DNA of 64,000 bases from Porodaedalea pini. Its lineage: Eukaryota > Basidiomycota > Agaricomycetes > Hymenochaetales > Hymenochaetaceae. This document shows positions 1-9,715 of this stretch, piece after piece. The translations under genes and the position numbers were made by a program. The notes under the pieces were generated by a model. The model was given only the letters and a program-made list of their open reading frames with translations. It was not told the origin of the DNA and did not search any database. Position 1 is the first letter of the stretch. Each line of letters starts with the position of its first letter. The stretch spans positions 496,001 through 560,000 of the forward strand of contig NBAY01000002.1 of assembly GCA_002794775.1 (NCBI GenBank). The letters are read 5' to 3'.

Positions 1-1702
1 TGAATGGTTGGGATAGGATAGAAGAAAGGAGTTCATAACAGGCCGTAAGGGAAGAACGGTGTTTCCTGCACCCATGCTGGGCATCAGGGAGAAGGTTATT
101 AGTTTCGAAAAAGGGTTGTAAGAAATTGAAAAGGACGTGTTCGAAGAGTTTACTGATCGTATCGACCAGGGTAATGGGACAGTATGCCCGTGGGACTGAA
201 AAATCAGAACGTTTGGGTTTAGGAATGAAGGTAACAAGAGATGTTTTAAAGGACAGTGGAAAATGACTGAGCTGAAGGCATAGAGAAAAAAGGTCAATGA
301 AAAATTGGCCACGGTGTTCAATAAGTAACGTGAGGTGTTTGTACGAGATGTGGTTGTTACCAGGACTCGTTTCTTGGTCGATGCCTTTGATCGCATCATG
401 GATGTCGTTCATTGTGAAAGGTGGGAAGTCGCAGAGGGCTGGGAGTTGGATAACATCTGGTTGAGACGATAAAGGAGGAAAAAATGTCTCACGAAAAAGA
501 GTTGCTTTGTCGTCTTCCGAAAGGGTGAATGAACCGTTAGCCATGCGCAGTGCCCCAATAGGGGAGCAACGGCGAGCAGTACCCAGATGTTGATTGTGCC
601 AAATAGATCGGGTGTCGGATTGCTGAAGGCGAGCGCCAAAAAAGGCATTTTTGGCATGAGTAATCTCGATGTCAAGGCGTCTATGCGATTCAGGATGAGG
701 GTTTCGACAGTGTTCGCGATACAGTTTTGAACATGCTTCGGACCACCAAGAATTGGGGCCAAAGTATGACCATGGTTTTCGTTTTTTGAGAAAGAGGGTA
801 GCGAAGTTGGAAAAGGAAGTCTGGAATGACAAAAGGAGGTCGTCCAGCGCCTCCGGTGTATGAATGTCTGATAATGAAAAGGAGAAATTGTTAGAATCGC
901 AAAATTCCGCAACGAACATGGGTAGGTCTTGAGATCGGATAGAACGAAGGGCTGGTTTTGTAGAGGAAGGGATTAGGTCCAAACGGAATGAAAAAAGAAG
1001 TGGTCGGTGGTCCGACGAAATGTCCAAAGAGTTATTTGAAACAGAAATATGATCCAAAAGAGAAGGAGCGAAGTCTTCTGAAGTGAGGACGAGGTCAATG
1101 ATGGATTTGGAATTGTTGGAGCGATTGAAATAAGTGTACTGGTTGGAAGGGTTACAAACGGTTAGGCCGCTGTCGTTGATCCAGTCAACGAGGGCTCTTG
1201 ACTTTGAAAATTCGTGCGATTGAGCCGGAAACGACCACAAATCGCAATGTCTGTTAAAATCCCCAGTGAAAATATTAGAGGGAAAACAACATGAAGGAAA
1301 AGGGTTTTCGAATTCATGAAGAGTGGGGGAGTTGTAAACGTTCCATAATAAAAGAGGGGATGCGTCATCCTGAGAAATGGAGATTACGCAAATATTAGGA
1401 GACGGGGGGTCGGAATCATATAATGAGACCCGGTGGATGATTCGCGGGTGTACCAAGGTGAAACACCGCGGCTTAGATGAAGGAGATGGCCTAAAGATTG
1501 TATAAGGATTGGAGTTGCGAATTTGAAAAATTTGAGAACCGGAAGGGGATGTTTTAGAAGGGACTGTAGAAGAAATGGTAGGAATTTCCTGAAAGCAAAT
1601 GATATCAGGAGTGTAATCGGAGGATGAAAAGGAACGTAAGAGGTAGTCGAAAGTGGGTTCTGAATTTCGGATGTTAAGAGAAAAACACAGAGATCGTGTC
1701 CA
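1..1702 (-). CDS. LINE ORF2: apurinic-type endonuclease and start of reverse transcriptase (partial)
   Basis: Reading the minus strand from 1702 gives an open frame to the window edge. An exonuclease-endonuclease-phosphatase domain is visible: CFQEI near the start, then GDFNRHCDLW (about 1280-1230), then IIDLVLTS, then the SSDHRPL signature (about 1010). Past it come a linker and the N-terminal part of an RT domain (IPKPKRSDF, then YCPITLVDTISKLFE, then AQHGCRKHRSS near base 60). The catalytic YxDD block lies beyond the edge. In other LINEs this protein nicks target DNA and copies its RNA at the nick. No ATG sits in frame at its start: after the ORF1 stop TAA comes a second in-frame stop (1703-1705), so the start needs reinitiation or a frame change. 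The alternative is mild decay. Confidence 0.8.
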
Positions 1703-1711
1703 TCATAAGAA

Positions 1712-3487
1712 TTAAAAGGGAGACCTATAGTTGTGGCGAGCTGGACACTCCGATGACCTGGCGCTATGATTACCCTGGCAGTTAATGCAGCGGGCGAAGT
1801 GTTTGCATTGGAGGTTATTGGAAGCCGTGCATGGAGCGCATTTAGCGACATGCACGGCAGTCCGGTGGGGCTCAGAGCAAATTGCGCAGCGTGCTACTGA
1901 GCGACATTTCGATGCGGTGTGTCCCAAGCGATGGCAGTTGTTGCATTGGTTGATGGTAGGACGGGCTTTCATCTCTTCAAGGCAGCGGATGACGTCAAAG
2001 ACAGGGACAGATCTATTGTTATGAAGGAAGAAATGGTCAAAACAAAGACGAGAATTGTCCTTGAGGACGACCGAAACATTGCAGTAATTGCGTTGGTTGA
2101 GATGTTCAATAGAGGACATGAAACGGGGCGGGAACATGAACTCGTATCCTTCAAATTGTGGCAGAGCGGAGATTTCCTTGATTAGGTCCTTCTCTGAATA
2201 AATGAGATTGGTATCTTTGTCGAATATGGGGACACCAGGGATGACCATTTTGAATTGAGGTGAAGGGGTGAATGCCCTCGCCCCGGAGATGTTGATGATG
2301 CGGTTAAGCTGGGTAACTAGAGCGCTGTATTGTGCATCGAAATCAGAGCGAATGTTAGTAAACGCAATTAAGAGGTTGCTGTTAGACGTGTATTCCACGT
2401 TGAGAATGACAAGGTGTTTGAAAAGCGGGTTGCCTTTGAGGCCCGCACGTACTGTGTTTTTAACTGAAAGAGTGGAAGGACGAACGGCAAGGTCGCCTGG
2501 AAGTGCAAAAAAGATACGGCGAACATTGCGAACGCGCGTATTCACCGATCCGTTAGACCAGTTGATTGGAATGGTTGAGACTTCCCCTTGGGGGTTCTGC
2601 TCTGTAGTTCGAGTAACCTTGGTAAGGACCGCTTTAGGTTTCTTTTGGGCAGCTTTGGCGTACGACACTGTGGTGAAGCCTTCCTGGTCGACTCCAACTG
2701 ATTCGACCGCTGGATGGTAGATTGTAGTCTGTGATCCGCGAGGAGCATTGTGTGCTGAGTGAGCGTAACCATCAGGTGCGATGATGGTACCCTCCGTAGT
2801 CATATGATAGCTGGAGCCCGGGATGCGGGTTTTAGCGATGGCAGCTGCATATTCTGATTTTCCATTTTTTGGGGTCTGAACGTGCTGTTTAGCGATAGGG
2901 CCTGGGGGGGGAAATTTGGGATCGTGTACGAAACGAACTCCAATTGGGTCGGGTAGAATTTTATTCTGTTTGTTGATGTTAGTGTTAGTAGGAGCCGAAC
3001 GCTGAACTGAAGAAGCTGGGACGTCAGAAAGCTGTTTTTCGATTGTGTTAGTTTTTTCAGAGATAGAAGAGACAATGGCGGAAAGGTGCTGAATGGACCT
3101 GGACATAGCGTGCATAGTATCTGTAATTTCCTGATCGTGAATGGTTTGACTGTTAACATATATGTTTTCAAAAACGTGTTTGAAAGACGGTGAGTGGATA
3201 CGAAAGGTAGAATGAAAAGCTTCCAGACTCTCGTTGGCCGAGTTCTGGAGAGACGTCTGATCGTCAAGGGTGTTGGACTTGTTAATCCAGGATACCAAGT
3301 TGGAACCAATATTAGCGAGGATGGACCCAGCCCGATTGGGGTCATCGTACCAGGGCTTCTCAGACGTCCATGTGGGTTGAGAGATGAGCGTGTTTATTGT
3401 ATTGATGGTTTCCTTAGTAAGATTGGAGAAAGAACGGTTGACGTTCTCGGCGATGTCCAGATCATATTGTTCATCAATAGCAGTCAT
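1712..3487 (-). CDS. LINE ORF1: gag-like protein with zinc knuckles (591 aa)
   Basis: This is a 591-residue open frame. The N-terminal 180 residues are polar and helical-looking, the middle is basic and proline/serine rich, and residues of about 330-500 look like a folded RNA-binding region. The last 80 residues are a cysteine cluster: a clear CCHC knuckle (CNNCHRLGHTASKC, about 517-530), then CAIC...H...C and CINCQGNHSARSSEC. ORF1 proteins of this type bind the element's RNA and form the ribonucleoprotein. Its ATG overlaps the ORF0 stop as ATGA, which fits coupled termination and reinitiation. The start was chosen because of that overlap. Confidence 0.8.
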   Translation of the reverse strand: MTAIDEQYDLDIAENVNRSFSNLTKETINTINTLISQPTWTSEKPWYDDPNRAGSILANIGSNLVSWINKSNTLDDQTSLQNSANESLEAFHSTFRIHSPSFKHVFENIYVNSQTIHDQEITDTMHAMSRSIQHLSAIVSSISEKTNTIEKQLSDVPASSVQRSAPTNTNINKQNKILPDPIGVRFVHDPKFPPPGPIAKQHVQTPKNGKSEYAAAIAKTRIPGSSYHMTTEGTIIAPDGYAHSAHNAPRGSQTTIYHPAVESVGVDQEGFTTVSYAKAAQKKPKAVLTKVTRTTEQNPQGEVSTIPINWSNGSVNTRVRNVRRIFFALPGDLAVRPSTLSVKNTVRAGLKGNPLFKHLVILNVEYTSNSNLLIAFTNIRSDFDAQYSALVTQLNRIINISGARAFTPSPQFKMVIPGVPIFDKDTNLIYSEKDLIKEISALPQFEGYEFMFPPRFMSSIEHLNQRNYCNVSVVLKDNSRLCFDHFFLHNNRSVPVFDVIRCLEEMKARPTINQCNNCHRLGHTASKCRSVARCAICSEPHRTAVHVAKCAPCTASNNLQCKHFARCINCQGNHSARSSECPARHNYRSPF

Positions 3488-3948
3488 GTCCTCGTCGACT
3501 TGGGGGCTTGACTGGCCGGAGCGTCCTGGATGTATAGATCATCGTCGTCCATAGCATCGTTGTCAATGCGGGCAGGGGGAGGGATTGATCGATGTTCCTC
3601 CTCGGAATTTGATCGTTTAAGCATGTTCTGCGACTCAATGTCTGGGGTGGGGGGAAGGTCCCCTTGTTTATGGAGCTTGGCGGCGTGTTTGTCTGCCTCG
3701 ACATCGGGTGACCAATTTGCACGATTCGTCTGAACTTGATTGCATACAGCGTCATTGTGGTTGTAGGTCTTGTCGCGACCACAAACGGCACATAACTTGG
3801 CGGTCCCGCTAACACACTGGCGACTGTGATAGGGGAGATCCTGTTTACACTCCTCACACTTTGTGGGGTCCTTGGGATTAACAAGGGATCGAAAAGACTT
3901 TGTCTTGTGAAGAGAGGCTTTTGCTCTGGTCAACATTTTGTTGTCCAT
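3484..3948 (-). CDS. LINE ORF0: small cysteine-containing protein upstream of ORF1
   Basis: This frame gives 154 residues from the ATG at 3948 (the frame stays open to 4047). It holds two CxxC pairs, CEECKQD and CAVCGRD, about 30 residues apart with an intervening Cys and His, so a small zinc-binding fold is likely. Downstream it is charged, with a stretch of aspartates (MDDDDLY) near the end. Its TGA shares four bases with the ATG of ORF1. I do not recognise the family. It could be a true extra LINE protein or the N-terminal part of ORF1 cut off by a frameshift; the tidy ATGA junction favours the first. Confidence 0.6.
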   Translation of the reverse strand: MDNKMLTRAKASLHKTKSFRSLVNPKDPTKCEECKQDLPYHSRQCVSGTAKLCAVCGRDKTYNHNDAVCNQVQTNRANWSPDVEADKHAAKLHKQGDLPPTPDIESQNMLKRSNSEEEHRSIPPPARIDNDAMDDDDLYIQDAPASQAPKSTRT

Positions 3949-4047
3949 AGCGAAGAGAGAGAATATGATGAAGACTGTAAAGCAATTTTCCCACGATGGA
4001 TGATGATGGTAGGAAGAGAAGTGCAGTTCAGATGACTTTACGTACAC

Positions 4048-4637
4048 AGCAAGTTCGAGGCTGGCTTTGCGTTACTTTTCCCTGCATTCTTGGTGCGTTT
4101 AAACTGTATTGGACGTCCAATGTCTCTCCGGTAACATTGACCTCCTGGAGATATATGTTGCATCTCTGTCGACTCGGGAGAGAGAAAAAAAGTAATTGGC
4201 CGCACTGCTTTCTTTCAGTCACCGAAACATGCTTTATTCTCGAACCTACCAATAACCATTCGAGAGACTCTCTGTGCCTTCACCTCTGATGCTTCAAGAA
4301 GATTTTGGACAGATTTTGGACAGCCCCTGAACATCGAAATTGTAGTCAGGCCTTCTGAACTGAATACTAGAACGCACAGGTTCACCGCCATATCATTCCC
4401 ACGGTGTCTATGCATATTTGATGCTGTGTCTCAGCATCCATACGTATTACCGGGCAACATCGCTATGGCTCATCAGATTAGTACAACAGCCTTGAAGAGG
4501 CACGAATACCATTTAAGCACTGTTCCCCAGGAGGCTGTAGTCTATACTTGACTTCTTAGACTTTCGAGCGATATAAGGACGATGCTCTCTACGAGCTCGA
4601 TGTCGAACGCTTGTGATCCCGTCCTTCTCCTACTACA
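4048..4637. other. Gap between LINE and RING gene; no gene seen
   Basis: Only short overlapping open frames without recognisable domains occur here. It probably holds the promoter and 5' UTR of the gene starting at 4638, but I see no clear TATA box or other motif. Confidence 0.5.
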
Positions 4638-5265
4638 ATGCCTAAAGAGTATCCATACTTGAGGACCTTTCTCTTCCTCTGTGCAACCGTCATGTCTGTG
4701 CTTCCGGCCATATCCATACAGAATCCTAGGCTCTCGACGATGGACATATTTCGCATTAGACTTAATGAATCCAGCGCCAGTAATGTCGGTGAAGTTAGGG
4801 TGAGTCCTCGCCTGTACTAGCCCTCATAATTTTTCTGATTATTCTTATTCTTGATAAGCTTGGACTGTGGTACCTAGCAATCTGGCTTTTGCATCAGCTG
4901 CCATCGTTTACTGATTTCGTTGATAGGTCATTCTGCCTTCATCGAACTTCCTTGGAAGGAAACAACACCATCTGTGATACATTCTCTCCCTGTGATTTAA
5001 GCGGGTCTCTCCGCCTCTGCAGCGACCAAAGTGAGCACTTGCCGTATTGGCATCAGTTTAAGTGGCTAACGAAGGTCTCGCTTTCTTGATCAGAATATGG
5101 GTATGAACTTACCATGACAAGCTCAGGGGAAAATGCAAACTCCAAGAGCATGTCACCTGCTTGGACAAGGCCCTTCGTGGCGCATGCTGCTGGTACGCTG
5201 CTATTTGTTATTAAGGAAGATCCAGAATTGGAGTATTAAGCTCGTTATGATTTTTAGTTGCTATC
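4638..5265 (+). pseudogene. 5' half of an interrupted host gene: SUR7/PalI-like membrane protein with RING finger
   Basis: Exons read as 4638-4799, 4859-4869 (an 11-nt microexon), 4927-5030, 5094-5192 and 5258-5265, with GT-AG introns and matching phases. The encoded part has a first TM segment (residues about 8-27), then an outer loop with LGLW followed shortly by spaced cysteines and a GYEL motif, as in the SUR7/PalI family of fungal plasma-membrane proteins. The fifth exon starts exactly at 5258. After 8 bp it runs into the giant transposon, so this half would end in element sequence. The second half is at 34823-35588. Joined across the empty site the frame stays open for 333 codons. Split by insertion, so presumably a null allele. 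Confidence 0.75.
5258..5265 (+). repeat. 8-bp target site duplication, left copy
   Basis: TTGCTATC directly precedes the element tip CACTTCAGG. The same 8 bp follow the right tip at 34823-34830. Eight-base duplications are known for hAT and KDZ/Zisupton elements. It coincides with the first 8 bases of an exon, just after the splice acceptor TTTTTAG. Confidence 0.9.
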
Positions 5266-5343
5266 CACTTCAGGCTACCCCTCAAAGTAGACCTATTAGG
5301 CTAATTCTTACACACAAATAATTAGCCTATTAGGGGTCAGGTT

Positions 5344-5576
5344 TGGGCGTACCCAATTTTCTGGGTGCGCCCAGTGGGTGTGAGCTGGGTATACCCAATT
5401 GTTAATACCGTGGGAAAATTGGGCCTACCCAGCTTCTAGGGCACTCCCAACTGGGCCTCCCCAATGTTCCTAGGTGGGCATGCCCGATTTTCTGGGTGTG
5501 CCCAGGTGGGCATGCCCTGGGTGTACCCAGATATGTCACTGTCACTGACTGTCTGGGGGACTTTTGGGCACACCCA
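5344..5576 (+). repeat. Cluster of 12-bp palindromes TGGGN4CCCA near the left tip
   Basis: Within 233 bp about ten copies occur, for example TGGGCGTACCCA (5344), TGGGTGCGCCCA, TGGGTATACCCA, TGGGCCTACCCA, TGGGTGTGCCCA, TGGGTGTACCCA and TGGGCACACCCA (5565). Spacing is irregular and the inner four bases vary, while the TGGG and CCCA halves are kept. This pattern fits binding sites for a dimeric protein. The mirror cluster is at 34512-34744. Confidence 0.8.
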
Positions 5577-6840
5577 ACTTCAAATTTTCTGATAAAATAT
5601 AGACCTTTATAGATGTTGTAGTTTATAATTTTTGATTATGAAAATCAGTTTTTTTTCCTGCTGTTTAATCTAACTGTATGAGTTGACCTTTGATGTGAAC
5701 TAGGCTTGGGCCAACAGTAGTTACAATTAGCTGGATCTGGACATATATTTAGTAAAGCTCTAAGTCTTAAGTCTCTCTGCTTCTACCTCTGTTTCTTTAT
5801 GTAGCAGTACTTTATAGCCACACTTGAAGACTGGCTGTTCAACCTGAACCTTAAATCAAACTCTTCATAAGCTACATACAAACTGAATCATGATTTGGTT
5901 CAGGGTTCAAATCTTTTACCTAATGAAAATGTTGATATGATTTGATAGTTTTGTAAGATTTCTTCATATTGTAGAGAAGGCCATTGTAGTGTTTGTAGAC
6001 ACTTGTATGTATCAGTAGTGGAAGGCACCTAGGTAGTGCCAACACTTGAGCCCACAAGACAGATGGGACAAAACAATATTTGTTGCTGTCAGAGAGAGTG
6101 GAAATCATACAGGAAAATTGTCTACTCACCTTTGTTACTGTCAGAGAGACTGAGGCAACAAAGGCATTGGAAAGGGTTCAAATAGAAAAGATTAAATAAT
6201 ATAAACTGTACAGTACCAGTCTGACAGGAATCCATTGAGAATTACTCTCAGAATACATAAATCTTTGGCATATGCATGCCGAAGGATCACTCTACTTGGT
6301 GTGAGTATGTATGAGCTTCAGCTGGGTTGGGGAGTGAAGGGAATATGAAAAGGACATGAATAGAATGTAACGTGCCATGCTCTGAAGGTCTGGAGGCTAT
6401 GCTGCCACCGAGTTTCGGGCTTGGACTCGGTGTGGTCGCAGTACGGCTGTATGTTGGCCTTCCAGAGTTTGTGCATCTCAGAATATTGGCAGCTTGGTAC
6501 CTCAGAGTCATGACACAGTGTCCTGACAGTCAGTGTCATGTCAGACATGGTGAGAATGCTCTGGTGGGCTTACAATTCCTGCAGATATCTGTATTGCCAA
6601 GTCTTCATATCTTGAATCCTGCTCTATTTAGGTTGTTCCTCTTGATATACTAAGTCACTGAAGTCTAGATATCATTCTAACTGGCTAAGGTCTGAAATGC
6701 TAAGAGATGGAAGGTCAAAATAATAGAAATATGAGAGAATAAACAGAATGCATGTAATGTCATTATAACAAAATTAAGATGGGCAATTCATGTTACTAAG
6801 ACACTGAGATATATCTATAGATATCACACAAAGTTAGGCA

Positions 6841-7655
6841 TACCCAAGTGGGTACTCCCGACTACTTGGGAATGCCCAACTGGGTACTCCCAAACTACTT
6901 GGGAACGCCCAACTGGTACTCCCAAACTACTTGGGAACGCCCAACTGGGTACTCCCAAACTACTTGGGAACGCCCAACTGGGTACTCCCAAAGAGAATTG
7001 GGAATGCCCAACTAGGTACTCCCAAACTACTTGGGAACGCCCAACTGGGTACTCCCAAACTACTTGGAACGCCCAACTGGGTGCTCCCAAAGAGAATTGG
7101 GAATGCCCAACTGGGTACTCCCAAACTACTTGGGAATGCCCAACTGGGTACTCCCAAACTACTTGGGAACGCCCAACTGGGTGCTCCCAAAGAGAATTGG
7201 GAATGCCCAACTGGGTACTCCCAAACTACTTGGGAATGCCCAACTGGGTGCTCCAAAGAGAATTGGGAATGCCCAACTGGGTACTCCCAAACTACTTGGG
7301 AACGCCCAACTGGGTACTCCCAAAGAGAATTGGGAATGCCCAACTGGGTACTCCCAAAGAGAATTGGGAATGCCCAACTGGGTACTCCCAAACTACTTGG
7401 GAATGCCAACTGGGTACTCCCAAAGAGAATTGGAATGCCCAACTGGGTACTCCCAAAGAGAATTGGGAATGCCCAACTGGGTACTCCCAAAGAGAATTGG
7501 GAATGCCCAACTGGGTACTCCCAAACTATTTGGGAATGCCCAACTGGGTACTCCCAAACTACTTGGGAACGCCCAACTGGGTACTCCCAAACTACTTGGG
7601 AACACCCAACTGGGTACTCCCAAAGAGAATTGGGGACACCCAACTGGGTACTCCT
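6841..7655 (+). repeat. 33-34 bp minisatellite of the left arm
   Basis: About 25 units alternate between two forms that differ only at the end, ACTACTT (33 bp) or AGAGAATT (34 bp). Each unit contains two TGGGN4CCCA palindromes: TGGGAAYGCCCA and TGGGTACTCCCA. Because the unit is 33-34 bp, open frames run through in several phases; these are not genes. Single-base losses occur in a few units. Confidence 0.9.
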
Positions 7656-7807
7656 AAGAGAGATGAGTATACTAGACATTCCTAGCTGAAGCCCAAAGAA
7701 TACCAGATATTTTTAAAAAAGCAAAACATGTAAACTCAGATACTTTGTAAATGGCTGTAATATATCAGCAAAACAAATAAATCTAAAAGACAAGATACCA
7801 GAAAGAG

Positions 7808-8125
7808 GAACTTGTGCTCAGAGCAATGAGGAGAACAAGAGCAGTGTGGGTAAAATTCCCTAATGAACTAACTTAACACTGAGTGTAAGAAATAAACTGA
7901 AAGCCAAGAATGAATGAATATGCATTCAGTGTGATGAAGAAGACAAGAGCACAGTGAGAGTGGAGTACTCAATGAACTAACTTAAATTCTGAGCATAAGA
8001 AATCAAACTGAAAGCAAACATGCTGAACCTATGTCTGATGCAATGAAGAGAACAAGAGCACAGCGAGGGCAGACTGCCCAGTGACCTATCTTAATATCTG
8101 AGCGGAAGGACTCAATCATTTTTAA
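7808..8125 (+). repeat. About 105-bp subterminal repeats, outer left cluster (3 units)
   Basis: Each unit carries a core like GATGAAGARAACAAGAGCAC, then GTGAGGGT, an ACTACCCAATGA-like part and TCTGAGCRTAAGAA. Related units recur at 9395-9715, and inverted at 30225-30432 and 32015-32330, always on the side facing the element centre from each arm. Confidence 0.75.
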
Positions 8126-8175
8126 GGCCATAAAGAGTGGGCTTGAAGACAACTTTCAGAAGGAGATATTCGAGC

Positions 8176-8586
8176 TCACGGATCAACTGTTGCACAAGCC
8201 ACAAGAATGGAAAGGTGCTCTAGGAATAGCAAGCTTGTACTCCCTGCGTGGCTACTTCCACACTGATAATAATCATAGAATCGCGGGTCCGCACAAGATA
8301 CATCAATCTTAATGTGCATCTCCTTATGACCGTCGCGGCTGAGCAAGTAATTCATCAGTCTCACGCAGAGGCATACCGCTTTGGACTGGACTTCCCAGAG
8401 CCTACTAGCGACCACGAGAGCAAGGTCCCATTCTGGCTTAGGTTGCGTGAAGGTAAAAAAGTCTCGCTTTGAAATCTGCAGGCCTTGAACACACAATCCG
8501 TCTAGGACCGAGCCAGTGGCCCTCCGAAACCAACCTTCCACATTTCCGCAGGAAGATGGAAACACTTTTCGTGCTTTCCCATTCAT
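8176..8586 (-). other. 136-codon open frame inside the left arm
   Basis: The same 136-residue frame occurs unchanged in the right arm (31538-31948, plus). No domain, signal peptide or TM segment is evident. The arms are almost identical throughout, so conservation of the frame is not independent evidence of function. It may be chance, or an exon of a short arm-encoded transcript. Confidence 0.3.
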
Positions 8587-9127
8587 TTAAGCAGCTCGGG
8601 ACGATAGCATGCTTATTTGTATCTATTTATAAGAATAAGTATATTTTGTAAGCTGTCGGAACGGATTGCCAAAAGCAAAATTTCGGTTTCCCATGTATTA
8701 ACTGCAGAAGCAGTTGCTATCTAGATTAGAAAATGCGCAAGAATTAGGAATTACTTAGCTATCTTGCCCGTCGTCGGACGAGTTCGTTGCCAACAGTCTA
8801 TCCTCTTCACGGAAACCAAGCTCGTTCTAATATAATGGGCAGAATCACGCTACCGTCAGTTGTTATTGGCTCGGGGTATTACCTCAGTTATTATCCTCGT
8901 CCGGACTTGCCATCCGCGTCGCCGCCGCGATCTTTGCTGTCTGATTCACCGAGCTCTTCGACCGCAGACCCTCACGCGGCGGGCTCGAGCAGCAGGAAGG
9001 TGCGCGGTTGGGGGTGGCTTGTCCACCGAAGGGGTCGGGTACGCTTGTGACAGGTGAGTATGCGGTGCCATTTTGTTTGTGTTCGTCTCGCCCATTCCCT
9101 CCCGTCCACAACCGACTCGCGATCTCA

Positions 9128-9390
9128 TTCTCTGTCCCGCGCGCAGCCAACAAGACACAATCCGGTCGATCATTGGTTTCGTCTTCGCGACTTCGCTCTC
9201 GGTCCCTCCTCCCCTTTCACGCTGTTCCTTTCGATTCGGACTGTTTGTTGTTCCCTCCAGCATGTTTGTTTTCCATTCACAGTATGCTAGGGTGCTATGC
9301 ATTTCCTTGTACCGTCATTCGTCGCGTTCAACCTATGCCACTCTAAGTCCTGTTCAATAATATATTCAAGTCAGTGTATATCCTCTGTGT
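9128..9390. repeat. Inner, diverged continuation of the left arm
   Basis: Beyond 9127 the sequence still matches the inverse of the right side (about 30433-30997) but only in patches, e.g. GATCATTGGT, CCCTTTCGATTCGG and AAGCCGGATG. The step from near identity to loose similarity is abrupt. Confidence 0.6.
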
Positions 9391-9394
9391 TTAA

Positions 9395-9715
9395 GCCGGA
9401 TGGACTGCGCCTTATGCGATGAAGAAAACAAGAGCACGGTGAGGGTAAAATACTCAATGATCCCATTTGAAATCTGAGCATAACGAAGGATCTTCTAACA
9501 AGAATGAATTAAGAATTGGCGCGATGAAGAAACAGGAGCACAGCGAGGGTACAACCCGATGACCTATCCTAGTATCTGAGCGTAAGAAATAGACTTAACA
9601 ACAAAACATTAGAGAGAAGGAATCTGCGCTCAGCGCGATGAAGAGAACAAGAGCACGGTGAGGGTAGACTACCCAAAGATCTATCTTTATATCTGAGCGT
9701 AACAACGAACCTCAG
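9395..9715 (+). repeat. About 105-bp subterminal repeats, inner left cluster (3 units)
   Basis: Three further units of the family at 7808-8125, with cores GCGATGAAGA, AAGAGCAC and TCTGAGCGTAA. They abut the 3' end of the minus-strand cargo gene. Confidence 0.75.

Larger units (their letters stand above)
1..4047 (-). mobile_element. LINE (non-LTR) retrotransposon, 5' part, truncated by the window edge
   Basis: Three open frames follow each other on the minus strand: ORF0 (3948-3484), ORF1 (3487-1712) and ORF2 (1702 to the edge). This order, with a zinc-knuckle ORF1 ahead of an endonuclease/RT ORF2, is that of a non-LTR retrotransposon. The 3' end, tail and target duplication lie outside the window, so length and age cannot be judged. 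The 5' limit near 4047 is only where the open frame begins; the true element boundary may differ. ORF1 and ORF0 are free of stops, which suggests a fairly young copy, but ORF2 begins in frame with ORF1 behind two stops. Confidence 0.8.
5266..9127 (+). repeat. Left terminal inverted arm (about 3.86 kb)
   Basis: It is the reverse complement of 30998-34822 with few substitutions, apart from copy-number changes in the minisatellite. From the tip inward it holds scattered TGGGN4CCCA palindromes, an AT-rich stretch, the 33-34 bp minisatellite (6841-7655), a cluster of about 105-bp repeats (7808-8125), a 136-codon open frame and a GC-rich block. Similarity falls sharply inside 9127. Arms of this length are far longer than the TIRs usual for cut-and-paste elements. 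Confidence 0.9.

Noticed and set aside
6824..7655. CRISPR array
   Set aside because: Units are contiguous tandem repeats without unique spacers, in a eukaryotic transposon arm.
6931..7689. Open frames of 150-250 codons on both strands through the minisatellite
   Set aside because: They arise because a 33-34 bp unit without stops repeats. Translations are low-complexity repeats in several frames on both strands, and single-base losses in units shift the phase.
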